Below are positions 8,592 to 17,472 of a stretch of 64,000 nucleotides of DNA, piece after piece. The DNA is from Methanoprimaticola sp047501175 (GTDB lineage: Archaea > Thermoplasmatota > Thermoplasmata > Methanomassiliicoccales > Methanomethylophilaceae). The stretch is taken from NCBI RefSeq assembly GCF_047501175.1, contig NZ_JBEQWH010000003.1, positions 124,001 to 188,000 of the forward strand, read 5' to 3'. The notes under the pieces were generated by a model. It saw only the letters and a program-made list of their open reading frames with translations. It was not told where the DNA came from and made no database searches. Positions within the stretch are counted from its first letter, which is position 1. The number at the start of each line of letters is the position of its first letter. The position numbers were made by a program, and so were the translations under genes.

Positions 8592-9668
8592 TCAGTATAT
8601 CGCCCCCGCCTTCTTGCTCTGGAACAGGATGAGCAGGAAGAACACAGGGCTTCCTATGACGCTCATCACCACTCCGACGGGAATGTCCGAGAACTGGAAC
8701 GCTATGTAATCGGCGATCAACAGGATCAACGCGCCGGCTGCCATGGAGATCGGTGCCACGAACCTGTTGTCCGACCCGACCACCAACCTCACCAGATGGG
8801 GTGCGACGAGCCCTATGAACCCTATGATCCCGGTGAATGACACGATGGCGGCCGTCATCACGGCCATGAGAACGAGGCACAGGGTCCTGAACTTCTGAAC
8901 GTCCACACCCAGGCTGATCGCGCTGTTGTCGCCCAGGGACATGACGTTGAGCCTGCTGGACAGGAAAAGGACGATTATGGAACCGATGACGGTTACGGCC
9001 ACCATTATCGGGAGCGAGTCCCAGGTCATGCCATCGAGCGTCCCGACCTGCCACATGTAGGCGCTCTGCAGGGTATCGGCGTCCGTGGTGACCATCAGGT
9101 ACGTTATCATCGAGTTGAAGAAGTACGATATCGCGGTACCGAGCAATATCAGTGTGGCGGGAGTGACATGAATCCTCTGCGACAGCACGATGATCATCAC
9201 CGCCGGGACCATCGCCCCGATGAACGCATTCGTGACGATCCCCATTTCCCCGGATATAGAGGACATCGATATCCCCACGACTATCGCGACTATGGCCCCG
9301 AAGCATGCTCCGGAGGATATTCCCGTGCTGTACGGGTCCGCGAGAGGATTGGACATCATCGACTGCATCATGGTCCCGCACACGGCGAGCGCGGCGCCCG
9401 AGACTATCGCGGCGATCGCATGCGGCAGGGCGGTGTTCCAGATATAGCGGTCCGCCCACCATTCCAATGACTTCACGGGATACTCGTTCCCGCAGAGGTG
9501 GTTCCATATGATCTCGTACGTCTCCCTCAGACCGATACCCTCGTAGTTGGATATGGAGAGGATCCCGACGAAGAGGACGATCCCTATAACACATATCGCC
9601 AGGAACACCATCTTCCTGAAAAGCGCCAGGCGATATCCTTCCTTCATCTGCTCCTTCGTCAGGTCCAT
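8592..9668 (-). CDS. BtuC/FecCD-type ABC importer permease 1
   Basis: A 358-residue FecCD family permease with about ten membrane segments and the motif NPLADPYSTGISSGA near residue 130. It should pair with permease 2 and with the ATPase at 11187-12050. It follows the binding-protein gene (stop at 9724) after a 55-bp gap that contains a terminator-like hairpin, so readthrough or a weak promoter must feed it. The substrate could be a siderophore, haem or corrinoid. The corrinoid/cobalt reading comes only from the shared operator and the neighbouring cobN genes. Confidence 0.85.
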   Translation of the reverse strand: MDLTKEQMKEGYRLALFRKMVFLAICVIGIVLFVGILSISNYEGIGLRETYEIIWNHLCGNEYPVKSLEWWADRYIWNTALPHAIAAIVSGAALAVCGTMMQSMMSNPLADPYSTGISSGACFGAIVAIVVGISMSSISGEMGIVTNAFIGAMVPAVMIIVLSQRIHVTPATLILLGTAISYFFNSMITYLMVTTDADTLQSAYMWQVGTLDGMTWDSLPIMVAVTVIGSIIVLFLSSRLNVMSLGDNSAISLGVDVQKFRTLCLVLMAVMTAAIVSFTGIIGFIGLVAPHLVRLVVGSDNRFVAPISMAAGALILLIADYIAFQFSDIPVGVVMSVIGSPVFFLLILFQSKKAGAIY

Positions 9669-9701
9669 CCGTCTCAGCCCAGAATCTTAAATGAGAAGGA
9701 A

Positions 9702-9716
9702 AGGGGCGAGGCCCCT
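9702..9716 (-). terminator. Hairpin after the binding-protein gene
   Basis: AGGGGC-GAG-GCCCCT forms a perfect 6-bp stem; read leftward it is followed by a pyrimidine/T-rich run. It probably attenuates transcription so that the binding protein is made in excess over the permeases. Confidence 0.5.
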
Positions 9717-9723
9717 GTTTGGT

Positions 9724-11097
9724 TCAGATCGTGGCCACTTTGTATGTGTCGTAGTCGATGTATGCGAGGATCGAATCCAGGGACTGGCCCTCGAAGGGCT
9801 TCGACCCTATGTCGATGAAATCCTCGAGGACGCTGTCCGCCCATTCCCTCGAGAAGTCATCACCGTACATCGCGTGTGCCATGTACGCGACCTTGACGGC
9901 TCCGGGAAGCAGATTGTTGATGTACACGAGCTTCTCTTCGAATCCTTTGAAATATTCCGTGGACGAAATCCCTTTGTTGTCATGCGTCCAGGTCTCCACG
10001 ATCAGTTCCTTGATGCCTTCGGCGGTGAGCCCCCAGTCCATGGAACGGTTGTTGATGATGGACCCGACATCCTTGTAATTGGACAGGGCCTCGGTGCTCG
10101 CCATCTTGGTGGAACTGTCGCCCTTGTACTTCTCCCTGAACTCGGAATTGATTTTGTAGTATGGGATCCCGCCAGCGGTAGCTGCACTGGAATTGAATGA
10201 GGAATCGTTCTCGCAGATGTAGATGAACATGGTGCAACAGATGTAACTGACCCTCTCGCTGTCGCTGAGTGATCCAAGTTTTGCATCAATGGCATCGATC
10301 ACATCCCAGCTCATCTGGAAATAATCTGCTCCGACCTTCTCGCATTCCTCCCCGAAGAGGAATCCCAATGTAAGCACAGTTACGATCTCAGCCTTTGCAT
10401 CCGCAGATGCATACACGATCATTGGGATGTTCGCAGCCTCGAGGTCGTTTGCACGCGAATCGGTTATCTGCTCGACTCCGCTGTAATCGACAAGCAATGC
10501 CCCGACACCATTGGAAAGTTTCGCATCGAGCTCCGTGAAATTCTTCCATGCGGCATCACTGATCTGCCTCTGGGTTCCGCCCAGATGGGTCGCGTTGGAC
10601 AGGGACTTCTCAGCAACATCGTAGCTGCTTGCGAAATATCCCGCTATGTACTGTCCACCATTCGCATAGAGGGTAGGCATCTGCATGTTGGTAGCGTAGG
10701 TCACCACATCCCTGATCGGATATGTCACAGGAACAGTGGTGTTGTTGCCCTGCCTGTCGAGACAGAGGACATAAACCGTGGTACCAGTCTTTCTGTCGAT
10801 GAGGTCCTGAAGGAGTTTCTTATCGGTATCATCCACCTTGCCATCAGCATTCACATCAGCAAGCGGGTAGTCGGACAGCTTCTCACTGCCATCCATTATT
10901 TTCATAAAAATGTCCATATCTTTATTGTCGATGGTATAGTCATCATTGACGTTACCTCTAATTTGAAGCTGTGACGCTGTTGCCGCATCAGAACTGCTAT
11001 TAGAATCTCCATTGTTGGTAACGAAGACAACACCAGCGACAACCACGATTGCGGCCACTATGATAGCTGCGATGATCGTCGTGTTCCTGTTCATCAT
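9724..11097 (-). CDS. ABC importer substrate-binding protein with dockerin-like segment
   Basis: About 457 residues. An N-terminal membrane anchor (IIAAIIVAAIVVVAGVVF) without a lipobox is followed, near residues 45-100, by two Asx loops, GNVNDDYTIDNKDMD and ADVNADGKVDDTDKK, the pattern of a dockerin type I calcium module. The rest is a class III (FepB/BtuF-type) binding domain. Between them PIRDVVTYATNMQMPTLYA resembles the start of such domains. It should sit outside the membrane and deliver the ligand to the two permeases. Start codons at 11097 and 11094 are adjacent ATGs with GTGAT just upstream. An upstream-open TTG at 11142 lies in the operator and is rejected. Confidence 0.8.
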   Translation of the reverse strand: MMNRNTTIIAAIIVAAIVVVAGVVFVTNNGDSNSSSDAATASQLQIRGNVNDDYTIDNKDMDIFMKIMDGSEKLSDYPLADVNADGKVDDTDKKLLQDLIDRKTGTTVYVLCLDRQGNNTTVPVTYPIRDVVTYATNMQMPTLYANGGQYIAGYFASSYDVAEKSLSNATHLGGTQRQISDAAWKNFTELDAKLSNGVGALLVDYSGVEQITDSRANDLEAANIPMIVYASADAKAEIVTVLTLGFLFGEECEKVGADYFQMSWDVIDAIDAKLGSLSDSERVSYICCTMFIYICENDSSFNSSAATAGGIPYYKINSEFREKYKGDSSTKMASTEALSNYKDVGSIINNRSMDWGLTAEGIKELIVETWTHDNKGISSTEYFKGFEEKLVYINNLLPGAVKVAYMAHAMYGDDFSREWADSVLEDFIDIGSKPFEGQSLDSILAYIDYDTYKVATI

Positions 11098-11125
11098 ATC
11101 ACTTTTTGTATTCAATTCTAAGACT

Positions 11126-11142
11126 TTGGATGTATAATCCAA
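11126..11142. promoter_or_regulatory. 17-bp palindromic operator, site 4
   Basis: TTGGATGTATAATCCAA, identical to site 1, 29 bp upstream of the binding-protein start. Confidence 0.75.
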
Positions 11143-11186
11143 TTATATTTTTAGATAAACCGACTTCTGAATCCATAATCAAAAGA

Positions 11187-12050
11187 TCAGACAGTCTCAC
11201 CCAGGCTGTCCTGTTTCCCCATTTTGGTCGAGTGTCTTCCAGACAAGGCCATGACCGCGGACGGATTCTCCCTCTCGTCCATCGGCAGGGCATCGCTGAG
11301 TATCACATGAGGCCTGTCCCCATCCGAAATCACCTTCGATACCACACCGTAGACAGTACGGAGATTCTCCTCTGTGATCACCTCTTCCGGCGTTCCCACG
11401 TCATAGACGCTTCCCTGAAACATCAGAATGATCTTATCGGAATACTTTGCAGCAATATTGATGTCGTGACTGATCATGACGATCAATATGTTCTTCTCTA
11501 CCGAGAGCCTCTTCAGAAGTTTCGTCACATCGAGCTGATGACGCACATCCAGATTGGATGTGGGCTCATCTAGCAGCAGTATCCGAGGCTCCTGGACGAG
11601 CCCTCTGGCGAGCATCACCTTCTGATGCTGCCCTGCGGACAGCTCGTTGAAAGGCCTCATAGCCAGATGGGTTATCCCCAATAGCTTCAGAGTGTCGTAC
11701 ACGACATCCAGGTCGTTATCGAGGGACTTCCATTTGGAGTGCGGATGTCTCCCCATTATCACCGTATCAACGACCGAAAGAGGAAAGGAATCGCTGGCGG
11801 AGTAAGGGACGTATCCCATCTCCTTGGACAGTTCCTTGATCGTGATTCCCGAAACGTCCTTCCCATCGATGAAGACAGCACCGGACGTCGGTTGCAGGAT
11901 CTTGTTGATGCAGTGGATCAGCGTCGACTTCCCAACACCGTTCGGACCCAGGATGGATATGAATCCCGGCCCATCGATATCCAGAGACACATTGTTCAGG
12001 ACAGGGACGCTGGAATAAGAGAAGCCGATGTTGTCGATTCTGATGTCCAT
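11187..12050 (-). CDS. BtuD/FepC-type ABC importer ATPase
   Basis: A 287-residue ABC ATPase with Walker A GPNGVGKST (about residue 36), signature LSAGQHQKVMLARGL, Walker B ILLLDEP and the switch histidine in MISHD. It powers the FecCD-type importer whose binding protein and permeases follow on the same strand. The ATG at 12050 (MDIRIDNIGF) is chosen because AGGTG lies about seven bases upstream; a GTG at 12059 would touch the operator. The C-terminal 30 residues beyond the usual end are not conserved in a way I recognise. Confidence 0.88.
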   Translation of the reverse strand: MDIRIDNIGFSYSSVPVLNNVSLDIDGPGFISILGPNGVGKSTLIHCINKILQPTSGAVFIDGKDVSGITIKELSKEMGYVPYSASDSFPLSVVDTVIMGRHPHSKWKSLDNDLDVVYDTLKLLGITHLAMRPFNELSAGQHQKVMLARGLVQEPRILLLDEPTSNLDVRHQLDVTKLLKRLSVEKNILIVMISHDINIAAKYSDKIILMFQGSVYDVGTPEEVITEENLRTVYGVVSKVISDGDRPHVILSDALPMDERENPSAVMALSGRHSTKMGKQDSLGETV

Positions 12051-12059
12051 ATGACACAC

Positions 12060-12076
12060 CTGGATGTATAATCCAA
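12060..12076. promoter_or_regulatory. 17-bp palindromic operator, site 5
   Basis: CTGGATGTATAATCCAA, one mismatch in the left arm. It lies 10 bp upstream of the ATPase start and overlaps its ribosome binding site, downstream of a TATA-like CATAAATAG. Confidence 0.7.
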
Positions 12077-12137
12077 TTAATGCATCAACTACTATTTATG
12101 CCTGACTAGATGCGGCCACCAAAATCAATAAAATAAG

Positions 12138-12154
12138 TAGGATGCATCATCCAA
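12138..12154. promoter_or_regulatory. 17-bp palindromic operator, site 6
   Basis: TAGGATGCATCATCCAA, one mismatch in the left arm. It lies between a TATA-like AATAAAATAAG (about 12126-12136) and the exporter ATPase start at 12181. Confidence 0.7.
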
Positions 12155-12180
12155 TTAAATGAAGTTCCGGGGTTCAAATC

Positions 12181-13041
12181 ATGGACGATATAATCGTGAT
12201 CGACAATCTTGTCAAGAAGTTCGGCGACAAACTGGCAGTGGACCATCTGGACCTCACGATACATGAGGGCGAGGTGTTCGGGTTCCTCGGACCGAACGGT
12301 GCTGGGAAGACCACGACCGTCAGGTGCATAGCCACGCTGACGGACTTCGATTCCGGGACCATAACCGTCGGAGGACACGACCTCAGGCAGGACCCCATAA
12401 GGGCGAAGGAGAACATGGGCGTCATCCAGCAGCAGGTGTCCCTGGACAAGGACCTGACCATCCGCGAGAACATGGTCTCCCATGCCATGTACCACATGAT
12501 GAAAAAGAGGGAGAGGGAAGCGAAGATATCCGAGCTCTCGGACTTCTTCGGTCTCGAGGAATACCTGGACAGACCGGTGGAATCCCTCTCGGGCGGATGG
12601 AAGAAGAGGGCCGCCATCGTGTGCGCGATGCTCCACGACCCCAGGATACTCTTTCTCGACGAGCCCACGTCCGGACTCGACATCAACGCCCGCAGGCTCC
12701 TGTGGGACGTCGTCAGGAGGCTCAACTCCAACGGCACCACGATCGTCCTGACCACGCACTACATCGAGGAGGCGGAGGCCCTCTGCGACAGGGTCGGGAT
12801 AATAGACCACGGGAGGATCATAGCCCTGGACACCCCTGAGAACCTGTGCCTAAGCGTGGGCTCCGTCGCCGTGGAGTACATGGGCGGCGAGAGGACCGAG
12901 TACAGGTACTTCCGCAGCAGGGACGAGGCTAACGCGTTCGCGTCGTCCATAGAAGGGGACGTCGAGGTGACCATCAGGAAGACCAATCTCGAGGACGTGT
13001 TCGTGGAGCTCACCGGCAAATCCGTGGAGGGCCACAGATGA
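12181..13041 (+). CDS. ABC-2 type exporter ATPase (DrrA/CcmA-like)
   Basis: A 286-residue ABC ATPase: Walker A GPNGAGKTT near residue 40, signature LSGGWKKRAAI, Walker B ILFLDEPTSGLD, and a C-terminal extension ending NLEDVFVELTGK that is typical of the DrrA / NodI group. Partner of the permease that starts 4 bp before its stop (ATGA overlap). Members export drugs, lipids or peptides, or insert membrane factors; the cargo cannot be read from sequence. It shares the 17-bp operator with cobN and the importer, so a link with metal or corrinoid stress is plausible. Confidence 0.88.
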   Translation: MDDIIVIDNLVKKFGDKLAVDHLDLTIHEGEVFGFLGPNGAGKTTTVRCIATLTDFDSGTITVGGHDLRQDPIRAKENMGVIQQQVSLDKDLTIRENMVSHAMYHMMKKREREAKISELSDFFGLEEYLDRPVESLSGGWKKRAAIVCAMLHDPRILFLDEPTSGLDINARRLLWDVVRRLNSNGTTIVLTTHYIEEAEALCDRVGIIDHGRIIALDTPENLCLSVGSVAVEYMGGERTEYRYFRSRDEANAFASSIEGDVEVTIRKTNLEDVFVELTGKSVEGHR

Positions 13042-13811
13042 CCAACGTCCTCCTTCAAGCGTACTACGTCGCATGGGGCGACCTCAAGTTCATGAGGCAC
13101 AACTTCTGGAACATCCTCATCATGAGCATCATGAGCCCCATACTCTACCTGATCGCCTTCGGGTTCGGTCTCAGGACCGGGGTCACCGACATCGGGGTGT
13201 CGTACGTGTCGTTCGTGATCCCGGGAATAGTCGCCCTCTCGTCGCTGAACTCGTCGTTCTCGTCGACATCCACCAGGATGAACGTCCAGAGACTCTATTA
13301 CAAGAGCTTCGACGAGATGATGATGTGCCCCCTGAGCCTGCATGCCATCATACTCGGGAAATGCATGCTCGGACTGATCCGCGGACTCATAGGATGCTTC
13401 GTCCTCTATGCGCTCGGGCTCGCGCTCGGAGCGGCCGGGATAGGCGGGATGGAGCTCCGGCTGACCCCGCTCTTCATCGCCTGCACGGTCATATCCTGCA
13501 TAGTGTTCTCGTTCCTCGGGATGGCTGCCGCGCTGATAGCGAAGTCCCATCAGAGCATGGCGACGTTCAACAGCCTGATCATACTGCCGATGACGTTCCT
13601 GTGCGGCACGTTCTTCTCTGTCTCCGCCCTGAACCCCGTGTTCCAGGGCCTGCTGTACTGCTTCCCCCTGACGTACTCGAGCGAGATCATCAGAGCGGCC
13701 GCCCTCCCGGATTTCCTGGACTTCCCCTGGATATGCATGCTGGGCCTGCTCCTCTGGGGGATCGCGTTCTATTCCCTGGACTACTGGCTCCTGAAGACCC
13801 GCAAGGTGTGA
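13038..13811 (+). CDS. ABC-2 type exporter permease (DrrB/NodJ-like)
   Basis: A 257-residue membrane protein with six hydrophobic segments. It has the ABC-2 pattern of a short cytoplasmic N-terminus (LKFMRHNFWNILIMSI) and, near residues 175-215, the family segment LPMTFLCGTFFSV...FPLTYSSEIIRAA. It is translationally coupled to the ATPase gene by a 4-bp overlap and followed by a strong hairpin. Substrate unknown. Confidence 0.85.
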   Translation: MTNVLLQAYYVAWGDLKFMRHNFWNILIMSIMSPILYLIAFGFGLRTGVTDIGVSYVSFVIPGIVALSSLNSSFSSTSTRMNVQRLYYKSFDEMMMCPLSLHAIILGKCMLGLIRGLIGCFVLYALGLALGAAGIGGMELRLTPLFIACTVISCIVFSFLGMAAALIAKSHQSMATFNSLIILPMTFLCGTFFSVSALNPVFQGLLYCFPLTYSSEIIRAAALPDFLDFPWICMLGLLLWGIAFYSLDYWLLKTRKV

Positions 13812-13826
13812 TGGTTTCCGCATCAC

Positions 13827-13854
13827 GGACCTGCCGCATCCCTGCGGCGGGTCC
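13827..13854. terminator. Bidirectional hairpin between convergent genes
   Basis: GGACCTGCCGC and GCGGCGGGTCC pair over 11 positions (one wobble) around a 6-base loop, between the rightward exporter and the leftward methyltransferase gene. Confidence 0.55.
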
Positions 13855-13862
13855 GGAAAATA

Positions 13863-14456
13863 TCAGACATCGCTATGGGATGCCCGACGGTGACCATCCA
13901 CCTTCGAGACCGCGTTGGTCCATGTGAAGCCGCTCCCCTCCGACACCCACAATTCGATCGGGACGAAACCGCTGTCACGTAGAAGGCCTTCCAGCACATC
14001 GGGCACCATGTCCGTGTAGTGTCTGCCGTCACGCTCACCCTCGAAACCGCCATGTTTGAAGGAACAGTAGAACACCCCTCCATCGCTCAAGGCGGACCTC
14101 ACGCGGGAGAACACGTCCGGGAGCTCCGCGGACGGCACGTGGAGGAGGGATGCATTGGCCCATACGGCATCGAATCCCTCCAGATCCATCGACGAGAACT
14201 CCACCGGCAGCACGTCCACCCCGAGACGCTCCCTGGCCACGCGACGCATCCCTTCGGACGCGTCCGCCGGCACCGCGTCGAAGCCCATGTCCCTGAAGGC
14301 CAACGTGTCCCTGCACGACCCGCTCCCGAGGTCCAGGATCCTGGAGCCTTCCCTCAGATGCCTGACGAACCTGCCCATGGACTCCGACATGTCGGCACCG
14401 AAGGTCCTATCGACGTACCGTTCCGGATCTGAATCGTAGAAGTCCAGGGTTCCCAT
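13863..14456 (-). CDS. SAM-dependent class I methyltransferase
   Basis: A 197-residue protein with the class I motif ILDLGSGSCRDTLAF (about residue 40), an acidic motif II region (FDAVPADAS) and ASLLHVPSAELPDVF, as in methyltransferase type 11/25 proteins. It starts like small-molecule methyltransferases of the Tellurite-resistance/UbiE type (FYDSDPERYVDRT). The ATG at 14456 is chosen; the open frame continues upstream without family similarity. The acceptor substrate is unknown and the neighbours give no hint. Confidence 0.8.
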   Translation of the reverse strand: MGTLDFYDSDPERYVDRTFGADMSESMGRFVRHLREGSRILDLGSGSCRDTLAFRDMGFDAVPADASEGMRRVARERLGVDVLPVEFSSMDLEGFDAVWANASLLHVPSAELPDVFSRVRSALSDGGVFYCSFKHGGFEGERDGRHYTDMVPDVLEGLLRDSGFVPIELWVSEGSGFTWTNAVSKVDGHRRASHSDV

Positions 14457-14514
14457 GGGACGTCCATCGTCATGACCGTATTTGACGGCACTCCCGGCAA
14501 GTGCACACATCGGG

Positions 14515-16017
14515 TCAATGTTTCCGTGACAGGCATATCCTCTGACGTCTGTCCCTCGGCCGATCCGGATAGAGGTATTCCAGAAGGCCTTCGTCCATCA
14601 GTTCCCTCACGCAACGACGGAACGTGTTGTTCACACTGGAATAGCCTATGCGCTGGGACACTATCGCCGAGGATGAACAGCCATTGCGTCTCAGATCCTC
14701 CAGGATCATCTCCTTGATCTCATCCGGGGTCCTGTATCTTACCTCCACATGGGAATCGGCCGGAGAATCCAGGAAGTCCCTGTGTATCGGTATGGTCACC
14801 CTCATGAACGAACGCTTGTCATCGGTCTCGAAGATCGGAAGGTCGGAACCATTCGCCTTCAGTGCGGCGATGGCGCGCGGTATGCCTGTGTTCCTGGACT
14901 CGGCGAGTCCCATCTCCTTCAGGAAATCCCCTATCCTGCTGTTGAGATACATCTCACGCCTGAATCTGTATGCGGCGATATCGGCGTTCGAGATGCTCGG
15001 GTCCGGCCCGGGACAGTTGAACACCTCGATCCTGTCAGAATGGATGCGGATCTTGACGGGCTGATCTATCTCATAGTCCTTGTGATAGAATGCGTTGACC
15101 ACGATCTCCTCGATCGCCTCCAAAGGATAGTTGAAGTAATGCTCTGACTCCGCACGGTCCGAGACCTTGCGTATCCTGTGACTGAGCACCTTGCTCTGGA
15201 AATATTCGATCACACGTGAGATCTGAACGTTCAACGGACCGATGTAGCGGATGTCATCCATGAGGTCACCGGCATCGTTCTCCATACGGGTCAGCTCCGA
15301 ATGAGCTCCTGGGAAGAACTTTTCCGGATCCTTGGAGAAGAACAGAAGTCCCACATTGACCGGCTTCACGAATTCCGGAGGGCCTCTCACGATGCGTATC
15401 GAGCGGTACACGTCCAGATAATCATAGGAGGTCAGCTCCATCTTGCTGCCTATATCTGCAAGATATGACTCCACCAGATATCCTTGTATATCCCCGATCC
15501 TCGCATTGATGTTGATCTGGTTGTCAAACGGTGTCCTGCTCGTGCGTTTGATGAGTGAAATCTCCTCATCCTGATTCACCCTGACGGTGTTGGACAGCCT
15601 CCGAATGAAGTACGCACCTTCCGTCGAACCCTTCCCAAGTGAGATGGGGCACTTATACGGACGTTCATTGCCCGCAGGAACCCATATGACATAGATCTGC
15701 GCACCGCGATACGTCTCCTGAGATGCGAGAGGGACGTATCTCGGAGATATCAGGTTACACAACCTCATCAGTTCCCTATCGATGATGGCTATTTCCTCGG
15801 ACGTCACGCCTGGAAACGAGACTGGGACACCGTCCAGTTCCTCTATACCGATGATTATGTACCCTCCGCCGATGTTGTCATAATCGTTGGCGAATGCACA
15901 CACCGTATGAAGGATCTTCAGAGGATTCCAGCCCCTCTTGTATTCGATACGACTGTTCTCCACGATCCTTCCGCTCAGGAGCCTATCGATACTTATGGGC
16001 AGAATGTCCATTCCCAT
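14515..16017 (-). CDS. AlbA_2 (Schlafen-like) / HATPase / winged-helix protein
   Basis: A 500-residue protein. The N-terminal AlbA_2 domain (about residues 15-140) shows ENSRIEYKRG and GGGYIIIGIEE. The middle carries a RecG-like HATPase_c_4 domain (PLEAIEEIVVNAFYHKDYE, then IHSDRIEVFNCPG, about 290-400). The C-terminal 70 residues are helix-turn-helix-like. Such proteins are annotated as putative DNA-binding or transcriptional regulators; no biochemical role is established for most. It starts at 16017 or at the ATG at 16011. Five TGCACAT repeats directly abut its start, suggesting autoregulation. Two further relatives are at 25367-26671 and 31667-33091. Confidence 0.8.
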   Translation of the reverse strand: MGMDILPISIDRLLSGRIVENSRIEYKRGWNPLKILHTVCAFANDYDNIGGGYIIIGIEELDGVPVSFPGVTSEEIAIIDRELMRLCNLISPRYVPLASQETYRGAQIYVIWVPAGNERPYKCPISLGKGSTEGAYFIRRLSNTVRVNQDEEISLIKRTSRTPFDNQININARIGDIQGYLVESYLADIGSKMELTSYDYLDVYRSIRIVRGPPEFVKPVNVGLLFFSKDPEKFFPGAHSELTRMENDAGDLMDDIRYIGPLNVQISRVIEYFQSKVLSHRIRKVSDRAESEHYFNYPLEAIEEIVVNAFYHKDYEIDQPVKIRIHSDRIEVFNCPGPDPSISNADIAAYRFRREMYLNSRIGDFLKEMGLAESRNTGIPRAIAALKANGSDLPIFETDDKRSFMRVTIPIHRDFLDSPADSHVEVRYRTPDEIKEMILEDLRRNGCSSSAIVSQRIGYSSVNNTFRRCVRELMDEGLLEYLYPDRPRDRRQRICLSRKH

Positions 16018-16102
16018 TGCACATCAAATTCTTATGCACATTCTTACTCATATACTTATGCACATTGATATGCACATTCTTACTCACATTGATGTGCACA
16101 TC
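16018..16102. repeat. Five TGCACAT iterons upstream of the AlbA_2 gene
   Basis: TGCACAT starts at 16018, 16035, 16059, 16071 and 16095, with steps of 17, 24, 12 and 24 bp. The last copy is part of the perfect 12-bp palindrome GATGTGCACATC (16091-16102). The set fills the interval between the AlbA_2 gene start and the 3' end of cfbB, so it is most likely the promoter/operator of the AlbA_2 gene. Confidence 0.7.
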
Positions 16103-16128
16103 AATCGCATACCGGACATCGGATGCCG

Positions 16129-17472
16129 TCAGGGCGACCGGTTTATCCGCTCGATCGCAGGACCGATCCAATCCCTCTCGGACAGGGCATGCTGGTGCAT
16201 GTAGGACCCGATCGAGTTCTTCCTGACCAGCCCGTCCATCCTCCCGGAGATCCCCAGGCCCCTTCTGACATCGAACCCGTAGACGGGATCCGACGAGGGA
16301 TACACGTCCGAGTAATGGTACTCGTGCCCGCGCACGCTTCCCTTGAAGACGGGGTTGTCCGAGGTGGCATCCGCCATGACGTATGTCGGACCGTGGCGGA
16401 CCCCCGTCATCCTGGCATCGGCCTCGAATATGCCGGACATGCCGAACCTGACCCCGTCCTTGTCCGTTATGGACGAGCACATGGTCATCAGACCCCCGCA
16501 TTCGCCTATCACGACCTTCCCGTTGTCGGATTCGGCCTTCAGCCCCTCCAGGAAATCCCTGTTCTCCGACAGCTCGCGCGCGTAGAGCTCCGGGTACCCA
16601 CCGCCCAGATAGTACATGTCGGCATCTGGCAGCGGGTCGCCGTCGACCGGACGGAATGTTGTGACCTCGAACCCGGACGCCTCCAGGCACTCGATGTTCT
16701 CCCTGTAGTAGAAGCAGTACGCATCGTCCATGGGAACGGCGGCCTTCAGTCCGGAATCCCTCTCCACATACGGCGATGACGTGGGCAGGTCCGCCGAAGC
16801 GGACTCCGCGACATCCAGGACAGCGTCCAGGTCTATCGGCTCCGTCAGCTCCTGGAGCGGGGTGATCTCCCTCTCGGCGAAGGTCCTAAGGGTCTTCAAC
16901 CCCAGATATCTCTGCTCGAGGGCCTTCCCCGGACTCTTCGGGATCATGCCTACCACGTCCACACCGGGACAGTATGCCTCGAAGGCTGTGCGCAGCTTCC
17001 CCATGTGCTGCTCCCCCGACACGTTGTTCAATATCACGCCGGCGATGCGCACATCGGGATCGAAGGAACGGAAGCCGTTCACGATGGCGCAGGCGCTCCT
17101 CGTCAGGGAGCGGGCATCGACGATCAGGACCACCGGGAACCCAAGCAGCTTCGCGACGTAGGCCGTGGACCCGAGGTCGTCGCTCCCGGAGAATCCCTCG
17201 AAGAGACCGCGGACGCCTTCGACCACGCAGATGTCCGCATCCCTCGACGCGTATCCCGCCACGTTGCGGATGACATCGTCCGTCATCAGGAAGGAATCCA
17301 GGTTCCTGGACTGCCTGCCGGTGGCCGCCGAATGGTACATCGGGTCTATGAAATCCGGTCCGGCCTTGAACGCCTGGACCTTCATGGTCTTCGACAGACG
17401 GGACATCAGACCCGTCGTCACGGAGGTCTTGCCGACGCCGCTGCCGGTCCCTGCCAGGACTACCCCCTTCAA
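16129..17472 (-). CDS. cfbB: Ni-sirohydrochlorin a,c-diamide synthase (CfbB)
   Basis: A 447-residue glutamine-dependent amidotransferase of the CbiA/CobB family. It has an N-terminal P-loop GTGSGVGKTSVT, the substrate block KAGPDFIDPMYHS (about residues 32-45), and a C-terminal class I glutaminase domain (YYLGGGYPELYARELSEN, then VIGECGGLMTM with the nucleophile Cys). In the F430 pathway it amidates the a and c acetate side chains of Ni-sirohydrochlorin. It is assigned to F430 rather than cobalamin because it is the last gene of the cfb operon, and a separate CbiA is in the corrin locus. The start is a TTG at 17472 overlapping the cfbD stop (TTGA), so it is translationally coupled. Confidence 0.9.
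   Translation of the reverse strand: MKGVVLAGTGSGVGKTSVTTGLMSRLSKTMKVQAFKAGPDFIDPMYHSAATGRQSRNLDSFLMTDDVIRNVAGYASRDADICVVEGVRGLFEGFSGSDDLGSTAYVAKLLGFPVVLIVDARSLTRSACAIVNGFRSFDPDVRIAGVILNNVSGEQHMGKLRTAFEAYCPGVDVVGMIPKSPGKALEQRYLGLKTLRTFAEREITPLQELTEPIDLDAVLDVAESASADLPTSSPYVERDSGLKAAVPMDDAYCFYYRENIECLEASGFEVTTFRPVDGDPLPDADMYYLGGGYPELYARELSENRDFLEGLKAESDNGKVVIGECGGLMTMCSSITDKDGVRFGMSGIFEADARMTGVRHGPTYVMADATSDNPVFKGSVRGHEYHYSDVYPSSDPVYGFDVRRGLGISGRMDGLVRKNSIGSYMHQHALSERDWIGPAIERINRSP

Noticed and set aside
8569..9594. Upstream extension of the permease 2 frame
   Set aside because: The extra 342 codons run through the permease 1 gene in another frame and are not hydrophobic; the family start is at 8568.
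11098..11186. B12 (cobalamin) riboswitch before the importer genes
   Set aside because: The leaders are too short and no B12-box-like sequence is seen; a protein operator explains the conserved palindrome.
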